Source of the DNA: an uncultured Desulfovibrio sp.
Lineage (GTDB): Bacteria; Desulfobacterota; Desulfovibrionia; Desulfovibrionales; Desulfovibrionaceae
DNA: 64,000 bases
Direction of reading: 5' to 3'
Assembly (NCBI GenBank): GCA_913063155.1
Contig: CAJXYU010000002.1
Span: 496,001-560,000 of the forward strand
Shown here one piece after another: positions 36,117 through 46,540 of this stretch. Below the pieces are notes generated by a model. That model had not been told where the DNA came from, ran no database searches, and saw only the letters and a list, made by a program, of their open reading frames with translations. The position numbers and the translations under genes are program-made. Numbering within the stretch: position 1 is the stretch's first letter; every line of letters starts with the position of its first letter.

Positions 36117-37118
36117 CTACACCTTGATCCTCGGGTTGATCCATGCGTACGTGATGTCCACAAGCAGGTTGATGAGTACGAAGACAATGGCGATGATCAT
36201 GGTGCCGCCCTGTACTGCGTTGAAGTCGCGGGCATAGACCGAGTGCAGCAGCCAGGAGCCGATGCCGGGCCATGCGAAAATGGTTTCCGTGAGAATGGCT
36301 CCGCCCAGCAGGATGGAGAACTGCAGGCCGATGATGGTCACCACCGGGATGAGCGCGTTCTTCAAGGCGTGCTTGTAATGCACGATGCGCGGAGACAGGC
36401 CCTTGGCTTTGGCCGTGCGGATGTAGTCCTGCCGCAGGACCTCGAGCATGGAGGAACGGGTCATGCGGGCGATGATGGCCATGGGGATGGTGCTCAGGGT
36501 GAAGGCGGGCATGATGAGATGGTGCAGGGCGTCCTTGAACGCGGCCCAGTTGCCCTGCAGGATGGAGTCCACCAGGTAGAGATGGGTGATGGGCTCAAGC
36601 ACGATGTCGTAGCTCAGGCGACCGGAGAGGGGCAGCCATCCGAGCTTGACCGAGAAAATGATCATGAGCACCAGGCCCAGCCAGAAGATGGGCATGGATA
36701 CCCCTATGAGCGAGAGCACCATCGATCCGTAGTCGAAGAGCGAGTATTGCCGTGTGGCCGAGACGATCCCCGCCAACATACCGAAGACGATGGCGAAGAC
36801 GATGGCCACGAGGGAGAGCTCTACGGTGGCCGGGAAATGTTCCTTGATCTCGGTGGTGATTTTTTCATTGGTGCGCAGGGCGCGTCCCAGGTCTCCCTGC
36901 ACCAGCCTGCCGATGAACCTGCCGTATTGCACGTACAGGGGCAGGTCCAGGCCGAGTTGGTGCCTGAGTTCCTTCAGCGATTGTTCGTTGGCGCGCTCCC
37001 CGAGCATCATCTCGGCCGGGTCCCCCGGCACGAGGTGAATCATCAGGAAGATGAGCACGGACAACCCGAGGAGGGTCGGGATGACCTGCGCCAGTTTCTT
37101 GAAGACGTAATATAGCAA
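36117..37118 (-). CDS. Dipeptide/oligopeptide ABC transporter permease (DppB/OppB type)
   Basis: About 333 residues if started at the TTG at 37118, which has GAGG six bases upstream and gives LYYVFKKLAQVIPTLLG, the usual DppB beginning. A GTG 15 codons earlier falls inside the intergenic hairpin. Six helices. HLVPGDPAEMMLGERA and the EAA loop TAKAKGLSPRIVHYKHALKN are family marks. The start choice is moderately sure. Confidence 0.88.
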   Translation of the reverse strand: MLYYVFKKLAQVIPTLLGLSVLIFLMIHLVPGDPAEMMLGERANEQSLKELRHQLGLDLPLYVQYGRFIGRLVQGDLGRALRTNEKITTEIKEHFPATVELSLVAIVFAIVFGMLAGIVSATRQYSLFDYGSMVLSLIGVSMPIFWLGLVLMIIFSVKLGWLPLSGRLSYDIVLEPITHLYLVDSILQGNWAAFKDALHHLIMPAFTLSTIPMAIIARMTRSSMLEVLRQDYIRTAKAKGLSPRIVHYKHALKNALIPVVTIIGLQFSILLGGAILTETIFAWPGIGSWLLHSVYARDFNAVQGGTMIIAIVFVLINLLVDITYAWINPRIKV

Positions 37119-37141
37119 GGCGGGCCTCTGCTTTATTGAAG

Positions 37142-37171
37142 CGGCAGGGATGGTCGGGACCACCCCTGCCG
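37142..37171 (-). promoter_or_regulatory. Intercistronic hairpin after the dipeptide-binding protein gene
   Basis: CGGCAGGG/CCCTGCCG plus TGGTC/GACCA with one mismatch form a near-perfect 13-pair stem with a GG turn. No U-tract follows on the minus strand. Probably an mRNA-stabilising structure that keeps binding-protein mRNA abundant. Confidence 0.6.
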
Positions 37172-37205
37172 GTTATGATGCGTGTTCAAACAAGCCGGAA
37201 GCTTG

Positions 37206-38816
37206 TTACTTCAGCCAGACCCTGTGGAAGTAGATGCTGGTGGTCGGGTGCAGCTTGAAGTCCTGCACACGTTTGCTCTGTGGCTGGGCCACAATGGAGT
37301 GGGCCATGTTGATCATGGCCACTTCGTCGTGGATGATCTGCTGAGCGCGGCGGTAGATTTCGGTGCGCTTGGCCTTGTCGGTCACTTCGCGGCCCTGGAC
37401 CATGAGCTTGTGGTATTCTTCGTCCTTGAACTGTGTGCGGACGTTGGGGTCGGCCAAGCCGTCCAGCAACACTGCCAGGAAGTTGTCCGGGTCGCCGTTG
37501 TCGCCGGTCCAGCCGAGCTGGAACAGGTCCATGGACGGATCCTGCTTGCGCTGCTTCTTGAGGTAGGTGCCCCATTCCATGGTCACGAGCTCGACATCGA
37601 TGCCGAGTTTCTTGAGGTCGGCTTGGAGGGCCTCACCCACTTTCATGCCGGAGGGGTTGTAGGGACGGGCCACGGGCATGCACCACAGGGTGATCTTGTC
37701 CTGACCGGCAGCTTTCAGCTTCTCGAAGAAACCGGCTTCCTTGAGCAGGGCTTTGCCCTTTTCAATATTGTATTCGTAGTCGACGATATCGTCGTTGTAG
37801 CTCCACAGGTTCGGCGGAATGGTATTCTTGGCCGGGATGCCCATACCGTAATAGATATTGTCCACGATGGCGGGCTTGTTCACTGCGTAGGCGATGGCCC
37901 GGCGTACGCGTTTGTCCTGCCACAAGGGCTTGGTGTGGTTGAAGCTCAGGTAGCCTACATTCATGCCGGGCTGGGTGATCACGGTCAGGTTGGGATCGGC
38001 TTCGGCCAGTTCCAGGTCTTCGGGGTTGGGGTACTGGCAGATGTGGATGTTGCCCTGTTTGAGTTCCAGGAAGCGGACGGAGTTGTCGGGAATCACGCGG
38101 AAGATGACCCTGTCGAGATACGGTGCGCCGTCCCAGTAAGCATCGTTGCGTTCAAGGATGATGCGGTCGTTCTTCATCCATTTGACAAATTTGAACGGAC
38201 CGGTTCCCACGGGGTGGGTGATGTAGTCGGGACCGTATTTGAGCACTGCGGTGGGGCTGGCAATGTCGGCAAAGTCCATGGCCATGTTGGCGATGAACGG
38301 CGCTTCGGGCTTTTTCAGCTTGTAGACGACAGTGTATTCGTTTGTGGCGGTGATGGACTCAATGAGGTTGTCCATGTCCATGGACAGCCAGTATTCCGGA
38401 GCCGGAGCGCCTTTGGGCCATGCCCAGGTCTTTTTGAAGAATTTGCAGCCGGACTTGTCCTTCAGCTGACGGCCGTGGGAGAACACGACGGCGTCCGCAT
38501 TGAAGTCGGTGCCGTCATGAAACTTGACGCCTTTGCGCAGGTGGAAGGTGTAGGTTTTGCCGTCCGGGGAGATGTCCCAGGATTCGGCCAGGCCCGGCTT
38601 CAGGTCGGTGGATTCTTCCTTGAAGCCCACCAGTGCGTCGTAGATGTTGTCGCAGACCATGAAGGAGTTGCCGTCCGTCTCATAGGCGGGGTCCAGGCCG
38701 GGGCTGTCGGCGCCGCGTCCCATGACGATGGTGCCGCCCTTTTTGGGGGCTGCAAAGGCGGAGCCGGCCATGGCCATGAGAACGGCCATGGCGATCAACA
38801 GTATCTTTTTGAACAT
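37206..38816 (-). CDS. Dipeptide/oligopeptide ABC transporter substrate-binding protein
   Basis: 536 residues, SBP family 5 (DppA/OppA type). Signal peptide MFKK, hydrophobic core, then SAFA|APKK, cleavage near residue 22. [15 protein letters not shown] and [25 protein letters not shown] match the family. Periplasmic receptor for peptides. GGAGGT precedes the ATG. It is followed by the four transport components in order B, C, D, F and preceded by a peptidase. Confidence 0.92.
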   Translation of the reverse strand: MFKKILLIAMAVLMAMAGSAFAAPKKGGTIVMGRGADSPGLDPAYETDGNSFMVCDNIYDALVGFKEESTDLKPGLAESWDISPDGKTYTFHLRKGVKFHDGTDFNADAVVFSHGRQLKDKSGCKFFKKTWAWPKGAPAPEYWLSMDMDNLIESITATNEYTVVYKLKKPEAPFIANMAMDFADIASPTAVLKYGPDYITHPVGTGPFKFVKWMKNDRIILERNDAYWDGAPYLDRVIFRVIPDNSVRFLELKQGNIHICQYPNPEDLELAEADPNLTVITQPGMNVGYLSFNHTKPLWQDKRVRRAIAYAVNKPAIVDNIYYGMGIPAKNTIPPNLWSYNDDIVDYEYNIEKGKALLKEAGFFEKLKAAGQDKITLWCMPVARPYNPSGMKVGEALQADLKKLGIDVELVTMEWGTYLKKQRKQDPSMDLFQLGWTGDNGDPDNFLAVLLDGLADPNVRTQFKDEEYHKLMVQGREVTDKAKRTEIYRRAQQIIHDEVAMINMAHSIVAQPQSKRVQDFKLHPTTSIYFHRVWLK

Positions 38817-38953
38817 GTCAAACCTCCAACGGATCGTGTTCAGGTTCCGGAACAGAAAGAGAACAATATCTCACCAGTGGTCGTGCGGCATGCGACAGCG
38901 GCCCCACGACGATTTTCAAACATGCGTATGACCATATAGCCCAAATCGGCATG

Positions 38954-40084
38954 TTAGAAAAGGGCGCCGGTTGGTTTCCCGTTGTTTCTCATGCCCTCAA
39001 TGCCCTTTTCGAGCTTTGCGACGAATTTTTGTATCGTTTCAGTCAACATGTTTATGCTGGAGATGGAAACGCATTCGTTCACACCGTGGATGGAGCCGAA
39101 AACCTCCGCGCCCCAGACGACTCCGGACATGCCGAGATCCTGCAGGTATCGGGCGTCGCTCGCGCCGTGCTCCTGTACCCTTTCCGCTCCGGAAAGCTTC
39201 AGCAGGAAGTCGGTGTATTCCGAAGGGGGGGAGGCAAAGACCGGATCGATTCGCAACACGTCCACTTCGCCTTTGACTGCGTCGCGGACCATGTCGATGA
39301 GCTGCTCCGGGTCGTCATGGTCCGTGTAGCGGATGTTGAACTGGCCTTCGGCCACGTTCGGCACCTGGTTGACGGATTCCCCGCCCCGAACGATGCCGAA
39401 GTTGAGCGTGCGGTGCCAATGCTCTTCGTTCTCTTCGTTGAAGAGTGGCTTGAGGGCTTCGTAATCACTGATGAGGGCGTCGATGGCGTTTTCGCCCATC
39501 CAGGGACGGGCGCCGTGGGCAGCCTTGCCTCTGGCCGTGATTTTGAGGTTGATGATGCCCTTTTCCTTGAGCACCATGCGGCCGGGCGATCCGCCGTCCA
39601 GGGCGATGACGAAGTCGGCTTGTTCCCTGGCCAGGGCATGGCCGGCACCGTTGCGGCCTCCCACTTCCTCGTCGCCGGTGATGAGCACGCCCATGACCAT
39701 GTCCTTTTGGCCCAGCCCTTTTTCCCGAAGCATTCTCAGCCGTTCGCGGAAGAGCACCAGGGACATGGCCGCCGCATATTTGTCGTCGCCGGCGCCGCGT
39801 CCGAAGAGTTTGTCGTCCTCTATGCGCGGCTCGAAAAGCGCGTCGTCGGCGTCCACCACGTCAATGTGGGACATGAGCATGAGCTTCGTGCGCCGCCCCG
39901 ACTCGGGCATGACCGCGATGGACGGCACTCCATTCTGCTCCATGAGTCCGGCCCGCATGTCGTTTTCGGCGCACCAGTCCATGATGAACCGGGCGCAGGC
40001 CGAGATTTCCTTTGGCCGGGAGTGCATGGTCTTGAAACGGATCAGGTCGCAGGTGAGTTCGATGATTTCGTCCAGGAGTGTCAT
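38954..40084 (-). CDS. M20-family metallopeptidase
   Basis: 376 residues. Di-zinc aminoacylase/carboxypeptidase fold: H73 in LMLMSHIDVV, D100 in GRGAGDD, E139-E140 in TGDEEVGG, D163 in ALDGG, and a late His in FGSIHGVNECV. A central dimerisation domain lies at about 180-290. No signal peptide, so cytosolic. The family includes dipeptidases, ArgE and DapE. Beside a dipeptide importer, dipeptidase activity on imported peptides is the simplest reading. It lies 48 bases after kbl. Confidence 0.88.
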   Translation of the reverse strand: MTLLDEIIELTCDLIRFKTMHSRPKEISACARFIMDWCAENDMRAGLMEQNGVPSIAVMPESGRRTKLMLMSHIDVVDADDALFEPRIEDDKLFGRGAGDDKYAAAMSLVLFRERLRMLREKGLGQKDMVMGVLITGDEEVGGRNGAGHALAREQADFVIALDGGSPGRMVLKEKGIINLKITARGKAAHGARPWMGENAIDALISDYEALKPLFNEENEEHWHRTLNFGIVRGGESVNQVPNVAEGQFNIRYTDHDDPEQLIDMVRDAVKGEVDVLRIDPVFASPPSEYTDFLLKLSGAERVQEHGASDARYLQDLGMSGVVWGAEVFGSIHGVNECVSISSINMLTETIQKFVAKLEKGIEGMRNNGKPTGALF

Positions 40085-40132
40085 GGTGATCCTTTCGTCA
40101 GCCTTGTGCTTTGTGTTTTCGTGTGCGGGCAG

Positions 40133-41338
40133 CTAGTTTATGACGCCCAGTTCGCGGCCTACCCTGATGAAGGCGTCCACGGCGCGGTTCACGTGTTTGC
40201 GTGTGTGCCCCGCGGACATCTGGGTGCGGATGCGGGCCTGGCCCTGAGGCACCACAGGGAAGCTGAAGCCCACCACGTAGATGCCTTCCTCGAGCATGCG
40301 GGCGGCCATTTTGGAGGCCAGCACCGCGTCGCCGAGCATGACGGGGATGATGGCGTGTTCGCCGGGCACCAGGTCGAAGCCGGCCTCTTCCATGCGGGCA
40401 CGGAAATGCCGGGCGTTGTCGTTGAGTTGGTCACGCAGTTCGCTGGTCTCCCGGAGCATGTCCAGCACGGCGATGGATGTGGCCGCGATGACTGGAGCCA
40501 GAGTGTTCGAGAACAGGTAGGGCCGGGAGCGCTGGCGCAGCCAGGCGATGATCTCCTTGCGGCCGGAGGTGTAGCCGCCGGATGCACCTCCCAGGGCCTT
40601 GCCCAGGGTGCCGGTGATGATGTCCACCCGGTCCATGACGTCGCAGTATTCGTGCGTGCCGCGTCCGTTCTCACCCACGAATCCCACGGCGTGCGAGTCG
40701 TCCACCATGACCAGGGCGTCGTATTTGTCGGCCAGGTCGCAGATCCCTTTCAGGTTGGCGATGATGCCGTCCATGGAAAATACGCCGTCCGTGACGATGA
40801 GGCGGTGGCGGCAGTCCCCGGCGGCCTTGAGCTGTTCCTCCAGGCCGGCCATGTCGTTGTTGGCGTAGCGGAAGCGTTTGGCCTTGCACAGGCGTACGCC
40901 GTCGATGATGGAGGCGTGGTTGAGCTGGTCGCTGATGATGGCGTCCTCGGGGCCGAGGATGGCTTCGAACAGGCCGCCGTTGGCGTCGAAACAGGAGCCG
41001 TAGAGGATCGTGTCCTCCATGCCCAGGAAGTCGGTCAGTTTTTCCTCGAGGGCTTTATGAATATCCTGTGTGCCGCAGATGAAGCGAACCGAGGACATTC
41101 CGAATCCGTATTGATCCAGGGCCGCCTTGGCGGTCTTCACCAGCTTGGGATGGTTGGAGAGGCCCAGGTAGTTGTTGGCGCAGAAATTGAGCACTTCCCA
41201 GTCTTTTTGTCCTGGGTCTCCCTTTACCGTGATCTCGGCCTGCTGAGGAGAGGTGATGAGCCGTTCCGCCTTGTACAGGCCGGTCTTTTTGAGTTCTTCC
41301 GTATGTGTCGCGAGTTCCTTCAACAGGTCGTTGCGCAT
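40133..41338 (-). CDS. kbl: Glycine C-acetyltransferase (2-amino-3-ketobutyrate CoA ligase)
   Basis: 401 residues, alpha-oxoamine synthase family, PLP-dependent. The PLP lysine is K247 in [14 protein letters not shown]213 and H216 lie in [12 protein letters not shown], and NYLGLSNHP is at 56-64. It splits 2-amino-3-ketobutyrate with CoA to glycine and acetyl-CoA, after Tdh. The start at 41338 (MRNDLLKEL, like E. coli Kbl) has GGAG 7-8 bases upstream; an earlier GTG lacks one. Divergent from the Lrp-type regulator. Confidence 0.95.
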   Translation of the reverse strand: MRNDLLKELATHTEELKKTGLYKAERLITSPQQAEITVKGDPGQKDWEVLNFCANNYLGLSNHPKLVKTAKAALDQYGFGMSSVRFICGTQDIHKALEEKLTDFLGMEDTILYGSCFDANGGLFEAILGPEDAIISDQLNHASIIDGVRLCKAKRFRYANNDMAGLEEQLKAAGDCRHRLIVTDGVFSMDGIIANLKGICDLADKYDALVMVDDSHAVGFVGENGRGTHEYCDVMDRVDIITGTLGKALGGASGGYTSGRKEIIAWLRQRSRPYLFSNTLAPVIAATSIAVLDMLRETSELRDQLNDNARHFRARMEEAGFDLVPGEHAIIPVMLGDAVLASKMAARMLEEGIYVVGFSFPVVPQGQARIRTQMSAGHTRKHVNRAVDAFIRVGRELGVIN

Positions 41339-41389
41339 TTCCGTCTCCACGTATGGTGATGAATCCGTAAAATGATAAATAATAATTAG

Positions 41390-41431
41390 TTGTCCGACAA
41401 TTTAGATACTATGCATTTACACTATCCGCAA
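41390..41431 (-). promoter_or_regulatory. kbl promoter with downstream palindrome
   Basis: On the minus strand TTGCGG (41426-41431), a 17-base spacer and TATCTA (41403-41408). The perfect palindrome TTGTC-C-GACAA (41390-41400) begins right after the -10 box, at the expected transcription start, so a bound protein would block initiation. The divergent Lrp/AsnC regulator is the obvious candidate. Confidence 0.6.
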
Positions 41432-41468
41432 TAGGGTCGGAGGTAGCTATGTGGTTGTCTGAGAGAAA

Positions 41469-41498
41469 TTGACGAATCCGAAGAAAAATGGCTATAAA
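41469..41498 (+). promoter_or_regulatory. Promoter of the Lrp/AsnC regulator
   Basis: TTGACG (41469-41474), an 18-base spacer and TATAAA (41493-41498), about 78 bases upstream of the ATG at 41576. Confidence 0.65.
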
Positions 41499-41575
41499 TT
41501 ACGCCATTGCGTGAAATGAGAGAGTTCATGCAACTTGCCGCCACCGCCACCCAAGTCGTCAGAGAGAGGGACATC

Positions 41576-42040
41576 ATGGTCAAGAAAAAGCAACTCACCC
41601 TGGATGAAATCGACCTTCAGATCATTCAGGAGCTTCAGCAGAACGGGCGCGAATCCTACAAGAATATCGCCCGCAAACTCAACGTGTCCGACGGTACGGT
41701 GCGTTTGCGCACCGAGCGCATGATCCGGGAGGGTTACCTGCGCATCACCGCTTCGGTGAACCCGCTGTTTTTCGAGAACACCTTAACCGCCATGATCGGC
41801 ATCAACCTGCGCAACCCGGCCCATCGAGAAATCATGGAAGATATCTCCAGGCTTCCCGCCGTGCAGTCGGTCATCAACGTAACGGGCCGCTACGACCTGG
41901 TCATTGAGGTGTTCGTGCAGTCGAGGAAGGACATGCACCGCTTTCTGGTGGAGGAACTGGCCAGTATCACGGATATCACCGCCACGGAATCGTTCATTTA
42001 TCTTGAAGCCATAGACAAGTGGGTCGAGTTGAAAGTCTGA
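41576..42040 (+). CDS. Lrp/AsnC-family transcriptional regulator
   Basis: 154 residues from the ATG at 41576; an open frame exists upstream but AGAGGG lies just before this start. N-terminal HTH (LDEIDLQIIQELQQNG...SYKNIARKLNVSDGTVRLRTERM) and C-terminal RAM/AsnC domain with VTGRYDLVIEVFV. These proteins form octamers and sense amino acids. Divergent position next to kbl suggests control of threonine/peptide catabolism. Confidence 0.92.
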   Translation: MVKKKQLTLDEIDLQIIQELQQNGRESYKNIARKLNVSDGTVRLRTERMIREGYLRITASVNPLFFENTLTAMIGINLRNPAHREIMEDISRLPAVQSVINVTGRYDLVIEVFVQSRKDMHRFLVEELASITDITATESFIYLEAIDKWVELKV

Positions 42041-42120
42041 TCTGCGCGTAAATGCACGATTGCCGTGTTACCGCAAAAAAACGACTTTTGGTTTCATTGT
42101 TCTTACTGCGAAGGTCATGA

Positions 42121-42151
42121 AAAAGGGCCGCTCCTTCCGGAGCGGCCCTTT
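42121..42151. terminator. Bidirectional terminator, Lrp-type regulator / chemoreceptor
   Basis: GGGCCGCTCC (42125-42134), a TTCC loop and GGAGCGGCCC (42139-42148), A-rich on the left and TTT on the right. The stem is identical to the one at 20845-20868. Confidence 0.9.
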
Positions 42152-42177
42152 GATTTTCTGCTCTATTGCGGTTCGCC

Positions 42178-44328
42178 TTACTTGGCGTCCGCCTTGAGGT
42201 CTTCCACCAGTTGGGAAAGGATTCGCGTCTGGTCGGCGAGTCCTTGAATGTCCTGTGCGGACCGCCCGACCCGGCCGGTGTTGTCCTGGGCGATGTTGTT
42301 GATCTCGTCAACGCTGCGGGTGATCTGTTCCGATGCGGCGGACTGCTCTTCAGCGGCCGCTGCAATGGATTGCACCTGGGCGGCGGCGTCCTGAGCCATG
42401 CCCACGATTTCCTGCAGTTTGCGGCCGGATTCGTTGGATACCTCAGTGGCCTCGTTGATGGCCGTCACGGCTTTGTCCATGCCGTCCACGTTGAGTTGGG
42501 CGAGATGCTGGATGCTCTTGATGTTTTCACCCACCTCCGTGGTGGCGCCCATTGTTTTTTCGGCGAGCTTGCGCACCTCGTCGGCGACCACGGCGAATCC
42601 GCGTCCGGCTTCACCGGCCCGGGCCGCCTCGATGGCGGCATTGAGGGCCAGGAGGTTGGTCTGGTCCGCAATGTCGTTGATGACGTTCATGACCGCGCCG
42701 ATGGCTTCGGACTGCGCGCCCAGCTTGTTCATGTTTTCGCGCAGCTCCAGGGTCAACTTCTGCATGTTGCCCATTGCGGTCACCGTGCCGGAGACCAGGT
42801 CGGACCCCTCAAGGGCCTTGGCCCGGGACTGGTCCGAATGCTGTGCGGCGTCGGCCGCGTTGCGGGCAACTTCCAGAACCGTGGCGTTCATTTCTTCCAT
42901 GGCCGTGGCGGCCTCATTGATTCGTTCCATCTGAACGTCGGTGCCGCTGCGGATTTCCTCGCTGCGTTGAGCAATGTCGTCGGTGGCCTCGTTGATGTGG
43001 CTGACCACGCCCTCCAGCCTTCCGGCAGCGGTGAGCATGCCTTCCTTGGTGGCGGTCTCGGCCCGGGCCATGGCTTCCTCGGCCTTTTGCAAGGCTTCGC
43101 GCGCGGCTGCCGCCTGTTCATTGGCTTCGGCTTCCTTGGCCTCGATGCCCGTGATGTTTTCCTTGAGCGTGGAGATCATGGCGTTGAGTGAATGCTGCAT
43201 GAGAGAGGTCTCATCCTTGCCTCTGGGATGGAGCTGGACGTCCAGGTTGCCCTTGGCCACTTCATCTGCCGCTTCCATGGTTTCACGCAGGGGTTTGATG
43301 ATCAGGTTGGCGATGAACAGGACCACGAGGAACAGGACGGCTATGGCCACCACGCTTATGACGACGCTGATGACGATGAAGGAGTCTGCCTGCTCGCGCA
43401 CCTTTTCCATGGGAATGGCCACGGCCAGGCTCCAGGGAGTGCCGGTCTCGCCCACGCTGATGGGGGCGAAGGTCACGAATTCCTCCTGACCGGTATTCGG
43501 ATTGACGGCCTGATAGGAATAAGGCTTGCCGCTCCTGACCGCATTCATGGCCTGTTTTCCGTATTCAGGGGCCAGGTGTTCGGCAATGTTCTTGCCCGCG
43601 TATTCTTTGTCGGGATGGGCGACGACCGTGCCGCTGGTGGTCAGCAGGAAAGCATACCCTGTTTCAAAGGGCTTGATGCCCAACACGGTCTTCTGCAGGT
43701 CGTTCAGGTAGAAATCGACGCCCACCACGCCGATGTTCTTGCCGTTTTTCTTGATGGGGTACCCCGTGGAGGACAGCAGGAACGTCTTGCCGCCCGCTTC
43801 ATAGGGATACGGTTCGGTGATGGTTTCCACATCGCCCGACATGGGATGGTCGAACCATTCTTCTCCCACCATGGTGTCGGTGCCCGCAAACTGTTTGGCG
43901 ATGGCGCCGCCGTCACGGTAGTACCAGTTGCGGTAGGCCCCATTGTAGACGTCTTTGTATTCTTCCTCGCGGCCGTCAAAGGCATCGGGCAGGAACGCGC
44001 ACCATGCTCCCGCCAGGGCTTCGTTGCGTTCAAGGGTTTTGATGAGAATGGAATCCAGGTCCTCGCGGTCCGGGATCTTCAGAAAGTTGGCGCTTCTTTC
44101 AAAGGTGGTGGCCAGGCTCTCGGTGACGTTCATGGCAAGGTCCATGGTGCTGTCAACTTCAAGACCGTAGATTCTCGCCTTGTCCTTGGCCAGTTGCTTT
44201 GCCTGGCTGATGGCCATGTCCTGAGCTTCCATCGTCATGACCAGGGTTGTGGTGGCCAAGACCAGAAGGACAATGGAAAAGATGGGGATCAGAATTTTGA
44301 GCTTGAGGCTCCAATCCTTGAATTTCAT
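42178..44328 (-). CDS. Methyl-accepting chemotaxis protein, double-Cache type
   Basis: 716 residues. Helix 1 is near 12-33. The periplasmic dCache domain (about 35-325) contains [22 protein letters not shown] and [11 protein letters not shown]. Helix 2 is near 338-362. HAMP, a long Ala/Glu coiled coil, then the tip [22 protein letters not shown]. No C-terminal pentapeptide. GAGGAG precedes the ATG. The cytoplasmic half is close to the next two receptors, which have a different, smaller sensor. Confidence 0.93.
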   Translation of the reverse strand: MKFKDWSLKLKILIPIFSIVLLVLATTTLVMTMEAQDMAISQAKQLAKDKARIYGLEVDSTMDLAMNVTESLATTFERSANFLKIPDREDLDSILIKTLERNEALAGAWCAFLPDAFDGREEEYKDVYNGAYRNWYYRDGGAIAKQFAGTDTMVGEEWFDHPMSGDVETITEPYPYEAGGKTFLLSSTGYPIKKNGKNIGVVGVDFYLNDLQKTVLGIKPFETGYAFLLTTSGTVVAHPDKEYAGKNIAEHLAPEYGKQAMNAVRSGKPYSYQAVNPNTGQEEFVTFAPISVGETGTPWSLAVAIPMEKVREQADSFIVISVVISVVAIAVLFLVVLFIANLIIKPLRETMEAADEVAKGNLDVQLHPRGKDETSLMQHSLNAMISTLKENITGIEAKEAEANEQAAAAREALQKAEEAMARAETATKEGMLTAAGRLEGVVSHINEATDDIAQRSEEIRSGTDVQMERINEAATAMEEMNATVLEVARNAADAAQHSDQSRAKALEGSDLVSGTVTAMGNMQKLTLELRENMNKLGAQSEAIGAVMNVINDIADQTNLLALNAAIEAARAGEAGRGFAVVADEVRKLAEKTMGATTEVGENIKSIQHLAQLNVDGMDKAVTAINEATEVSNESGRKLQEIVGMAQDAAAQVQSIAAAAEEQSAASEQITRSVDEINNIAQDNTGRVGRSAQDIQGLADQTRILSQLVEDLKADAK

Positions 44329-44431
44329 GAGACACTCCTCATGGATGTAGTAAATGCTCCCTATGAACAGCGCGATTAACGAATTGTTCCAAGGAAATCA
44401 ATGTGAATTATTGACGGCTTGTTAAAAAATA

Positions 44432-44463
44432 GAAAAGAGGGCCACCCCTGACGGATGGCCCTC
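44432..44463 (-). terminator. Terminator of chemoreceptor gene 44494-46305
   Basis: GAGGGCCA (44437-44444) and TGGCCCTC (44456-44463). On the minus strand it is followed by TTTTCTATTTTTT. Confidence 0.85.
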
Positions 44464-44493
44464 GTGACTGTTGGAGCAAGGGGAAAGGAGAGG

Positions 44494-46305
44494 CTACTTG
44501 GAGTCGTTTTTGAGTTCCTCCATCAGTTGGGAAAGGACGTGGGTCTGATCGGCAAGCCCCTGGATATCCTGAGAAGAGCGATTGATTCGATCCGTGTTCT
44601 TTTCCGCGATGTTGCTGATCTCGTCCACGCTGCGGGCTATCTGCTCGGAGGCCGCGGACTGTTCTTCGGCGGCCGCTGCAATGGACTGCACCTGGCTTGC
44701 GGCATCCTGGGCCATGCGCACGATCTCCTCGAGCTTCTCGCCTGATTCGTTGGAGATTTCCGTGGCCTTGTTGATGGCGTTCACAGCCTCGTCCATGCCG
44801 TCCACGTTGAGCTGGGCCAAGTGCTGGATGCTCTTGATGTTTTCGCCCACTTCCGTGGTGGCCCCCATGGTTTTTTCGGCCAATTTGCGCACTTCGTCGG
44901 CCACCACGGCGAATCCGCGTCCGGCCTCACCGGCCCGGGCCGCCTCGATGGCGGCATTGAGAGCCAGGAGGTTGGTTTGGTCCGCAATGTCGTTGATGAC
45001 GTTCATGACTGTGCCGATGGCCTCGGACTGAGCGCCCAGCTTGTGCATGTTTTCGCGTACTTCCAGGGTCAGCGTCTGCATATTGCCCATGGCCTCCACC
45101 GTGCCGGACACGAGTTCGGCCCCTTCCAGCGCCATGACCCGGGACTGGTCGGAATGTTCGGCTGCGTCCGCGGCGTTGCGGGCTACTTCCAGGACCGTTG
45201 CGTTCATCTGCTCCATGGCCGTGGCGGCCTCTTGAATTCGCTCCATCTGGTCGTCCGTGCCGCTGCGGATCTCTTCGCTGCGCCTGGCGATATCCCCGGT
45301 GGCCTCATCAATATGCCCGACCACGCCTTCCAGGCGGCCTGCGGCGGTGAGCATACCCTCCCTGGTGGCCGTTTCGGCGCGGGCCATGGCTTCCTCCGCC
45401 TTCTGCAGGGCTTCCCTGGCGGCGTCGGCCTGCTTGTTTGCCTCGGCCTCCTTGGCCTGAATGCCCTTGATGTTGTCTTTCAGTGTGGAGACCATGGAGT
45501 TGAGGGAGGTCTGCATGAGGGAAACTTCATCCTTGCCCTTTGGGGCGAGCTGCACATCGAGATTGCCGTTGGCCACGTCGTCGGCCGCAACCATGGTTTC
45601 CCTGAGCGGTTTGACGATTCCGGCAATGATGAACAGGCTGAGCGGCAGGACGACGAGCGCCAGGATTCCGGTGATGATTCCCGTTTGGGTCAGGGTTTCC
45701 TTGGTGACGATGCCGTTGATGTGTCCGGATATGACGGTTTTGGCTTCATCGATGTTGTCAAGATAGATGCCGGAGCCTATCCAGTACTCGGTGCCCGGGA
45801 TCATGGTGGCGTAACTGAGCTTTTTTACCAGACCCTTGCCCGGTTTTTCATGCACATAGGATACGAAGCCGCCCCCATTGTGTGCTGCCTTTTTCATTGC
45901 CTTGACATGGTGGAAGCCGGTCTTGTCCTTTTTGTCCTTGAAGTCCTTGCCGTGGTTTGCCGGTGTAATCGGATGAGCTACGACAACGGTTCCCTTGTAA
46001 ATGAAGAAATACCCGGACTTGTCCTTTTCATACAGGTTGTCGTTCACGGCTTTGCGAAGCTCTTCGATCTTCCGCTCCTGTCCCATGTCCCGGGTCATGG
46101 TTCCAAGGGCCTTTGCCATGGTGGATACAGCGACCTTGAGCTTGGCCTTCTGCATGTCCATCATGATTGTCTGGGTTTCATTCACGGAGTAATCGCCGAT
46201 GGTTCCCATGGTTTTGACCAGCATGAACACGGCAATGACGAGACAGGCAAGTGTGAGGCCGAGTAAAGAAAAAATGCGATACCGAATGGACATGTTGTTA
46301 AGCAT
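44494..46305 (-). CDS. Methyl-accepting chemotaxis protein, single-Cache type, copy A
   Basis: 603 residues. Helix 1 (about 9-31), single Cache (sCache_2) domain about 35-190 with [18 protein letters not shown] and [15 protein letters not shown], helix 2 (about 206-230), HAMP, coiled coil and signalling tip. AAGGAG lies six bases before the ATG. Same length and plan as the next gene upstream, so a tandem duplicate. The ligand is not deducible; sCache_2 domains commonly bind small carboxylates. Confidence 0.93.
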   Translation of the reverse strand: MLNNMSIRYRIFSLLGLTLACLVIAVFMLVKTMGTIGDYSVNETQTIMMDMQKAKLKVAVSTMAKALGTMTRDMGQERKIEELRKAVNDNLYEKDKSGYFFIYKGTVVVAHPITPANHGKDFKDKKDKTGFHHVKAMKKAAHNGGGFVSYVHEKPGKGLVKKLSYATMIPGTEYWIGSGIYLDNIDEAKTVISGHINGIVTKETLTQTGIITGILALVVLPLSLFIIAGIVKPLRETMVAADDVANGNLDVQLAPKGKDEVSLMQTSLNSMVSTLKDNIKGIQAKEAEANKQADAAREALQKAEEAMARAETATREGMLTAAGRLEGVVGHIDEATGDIARRSEEIRSGTDDQMERIQEAATAMEQMNATVLEVARNAADAAEHSDQSRVMALEGAELVSGTVEAMGNMQTLTLEVRENMHKLGAQSEAIGTVMNVINDIADQTNLLALNAAIEAARAGEAGRGFAVVADEVRKLAEKTMGATTEVGENIKSIQHLAQLNVDGMDEAVNAINKATEISNESGEKLEEIVRMAQDAASQVQSIAAAAEEQSAASEQIARSVDEISNIAEKNTDRINRSSQDIQGLADQTHVLSQLMEELKNDSK

Positions 46306-46472
46306 GTCGGGCTCCTTACGCTTCTAATGCGAAAACTGTTGTGTTGCTTAGGTTAGCTGAATTTTGGACACATAGAAGGGGAAATTAGATTCTTTTGTAT
46401 TCATACCGTCAAGAGGGGGTGTACCCGCGGGAGGTATAATTCCCGATATTTATCATGGGGTTGACATTGCAT

Positions 46473-46505
46473 GAAAGAAATCCGCCCGCTTATTGAGCGG
46501 GCGGA
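46473..46505 (-). terminator. Terminator of chemoreceptor gene 46541-48352
   Basis: TCCGCCCGC (46481-46489) and GCGGGCGGA (46497-46505). On the minus strand it is followed by TTTCTTTC. Confidence 0.8.
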
Positions 46506-46540
46506 CCGAATGTTCCGGATTATCCGAGGAAGCGCCGGGA

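Noticed and set aside
36115..36273. 53-residue N-terminal extension of the DppC-type permease
   Set aside because: It overlaps the end of the DppB-type gene in another frame and is not membrane-protein-like. The ATG two bases after the DppB stop fits the family.
38951..41359. Very long open frames opposite real genes (also 46493-48415 plus, 57502-59907 minus, 33279-35195 plus)
   Set aside because: Antisense to well-supported genes (peptidase/kbl, chemoreceptor, sigma54 activator, ABC ATPases). Their length follows from GC-rich third positions; they lack ribosome sites and family motifs.
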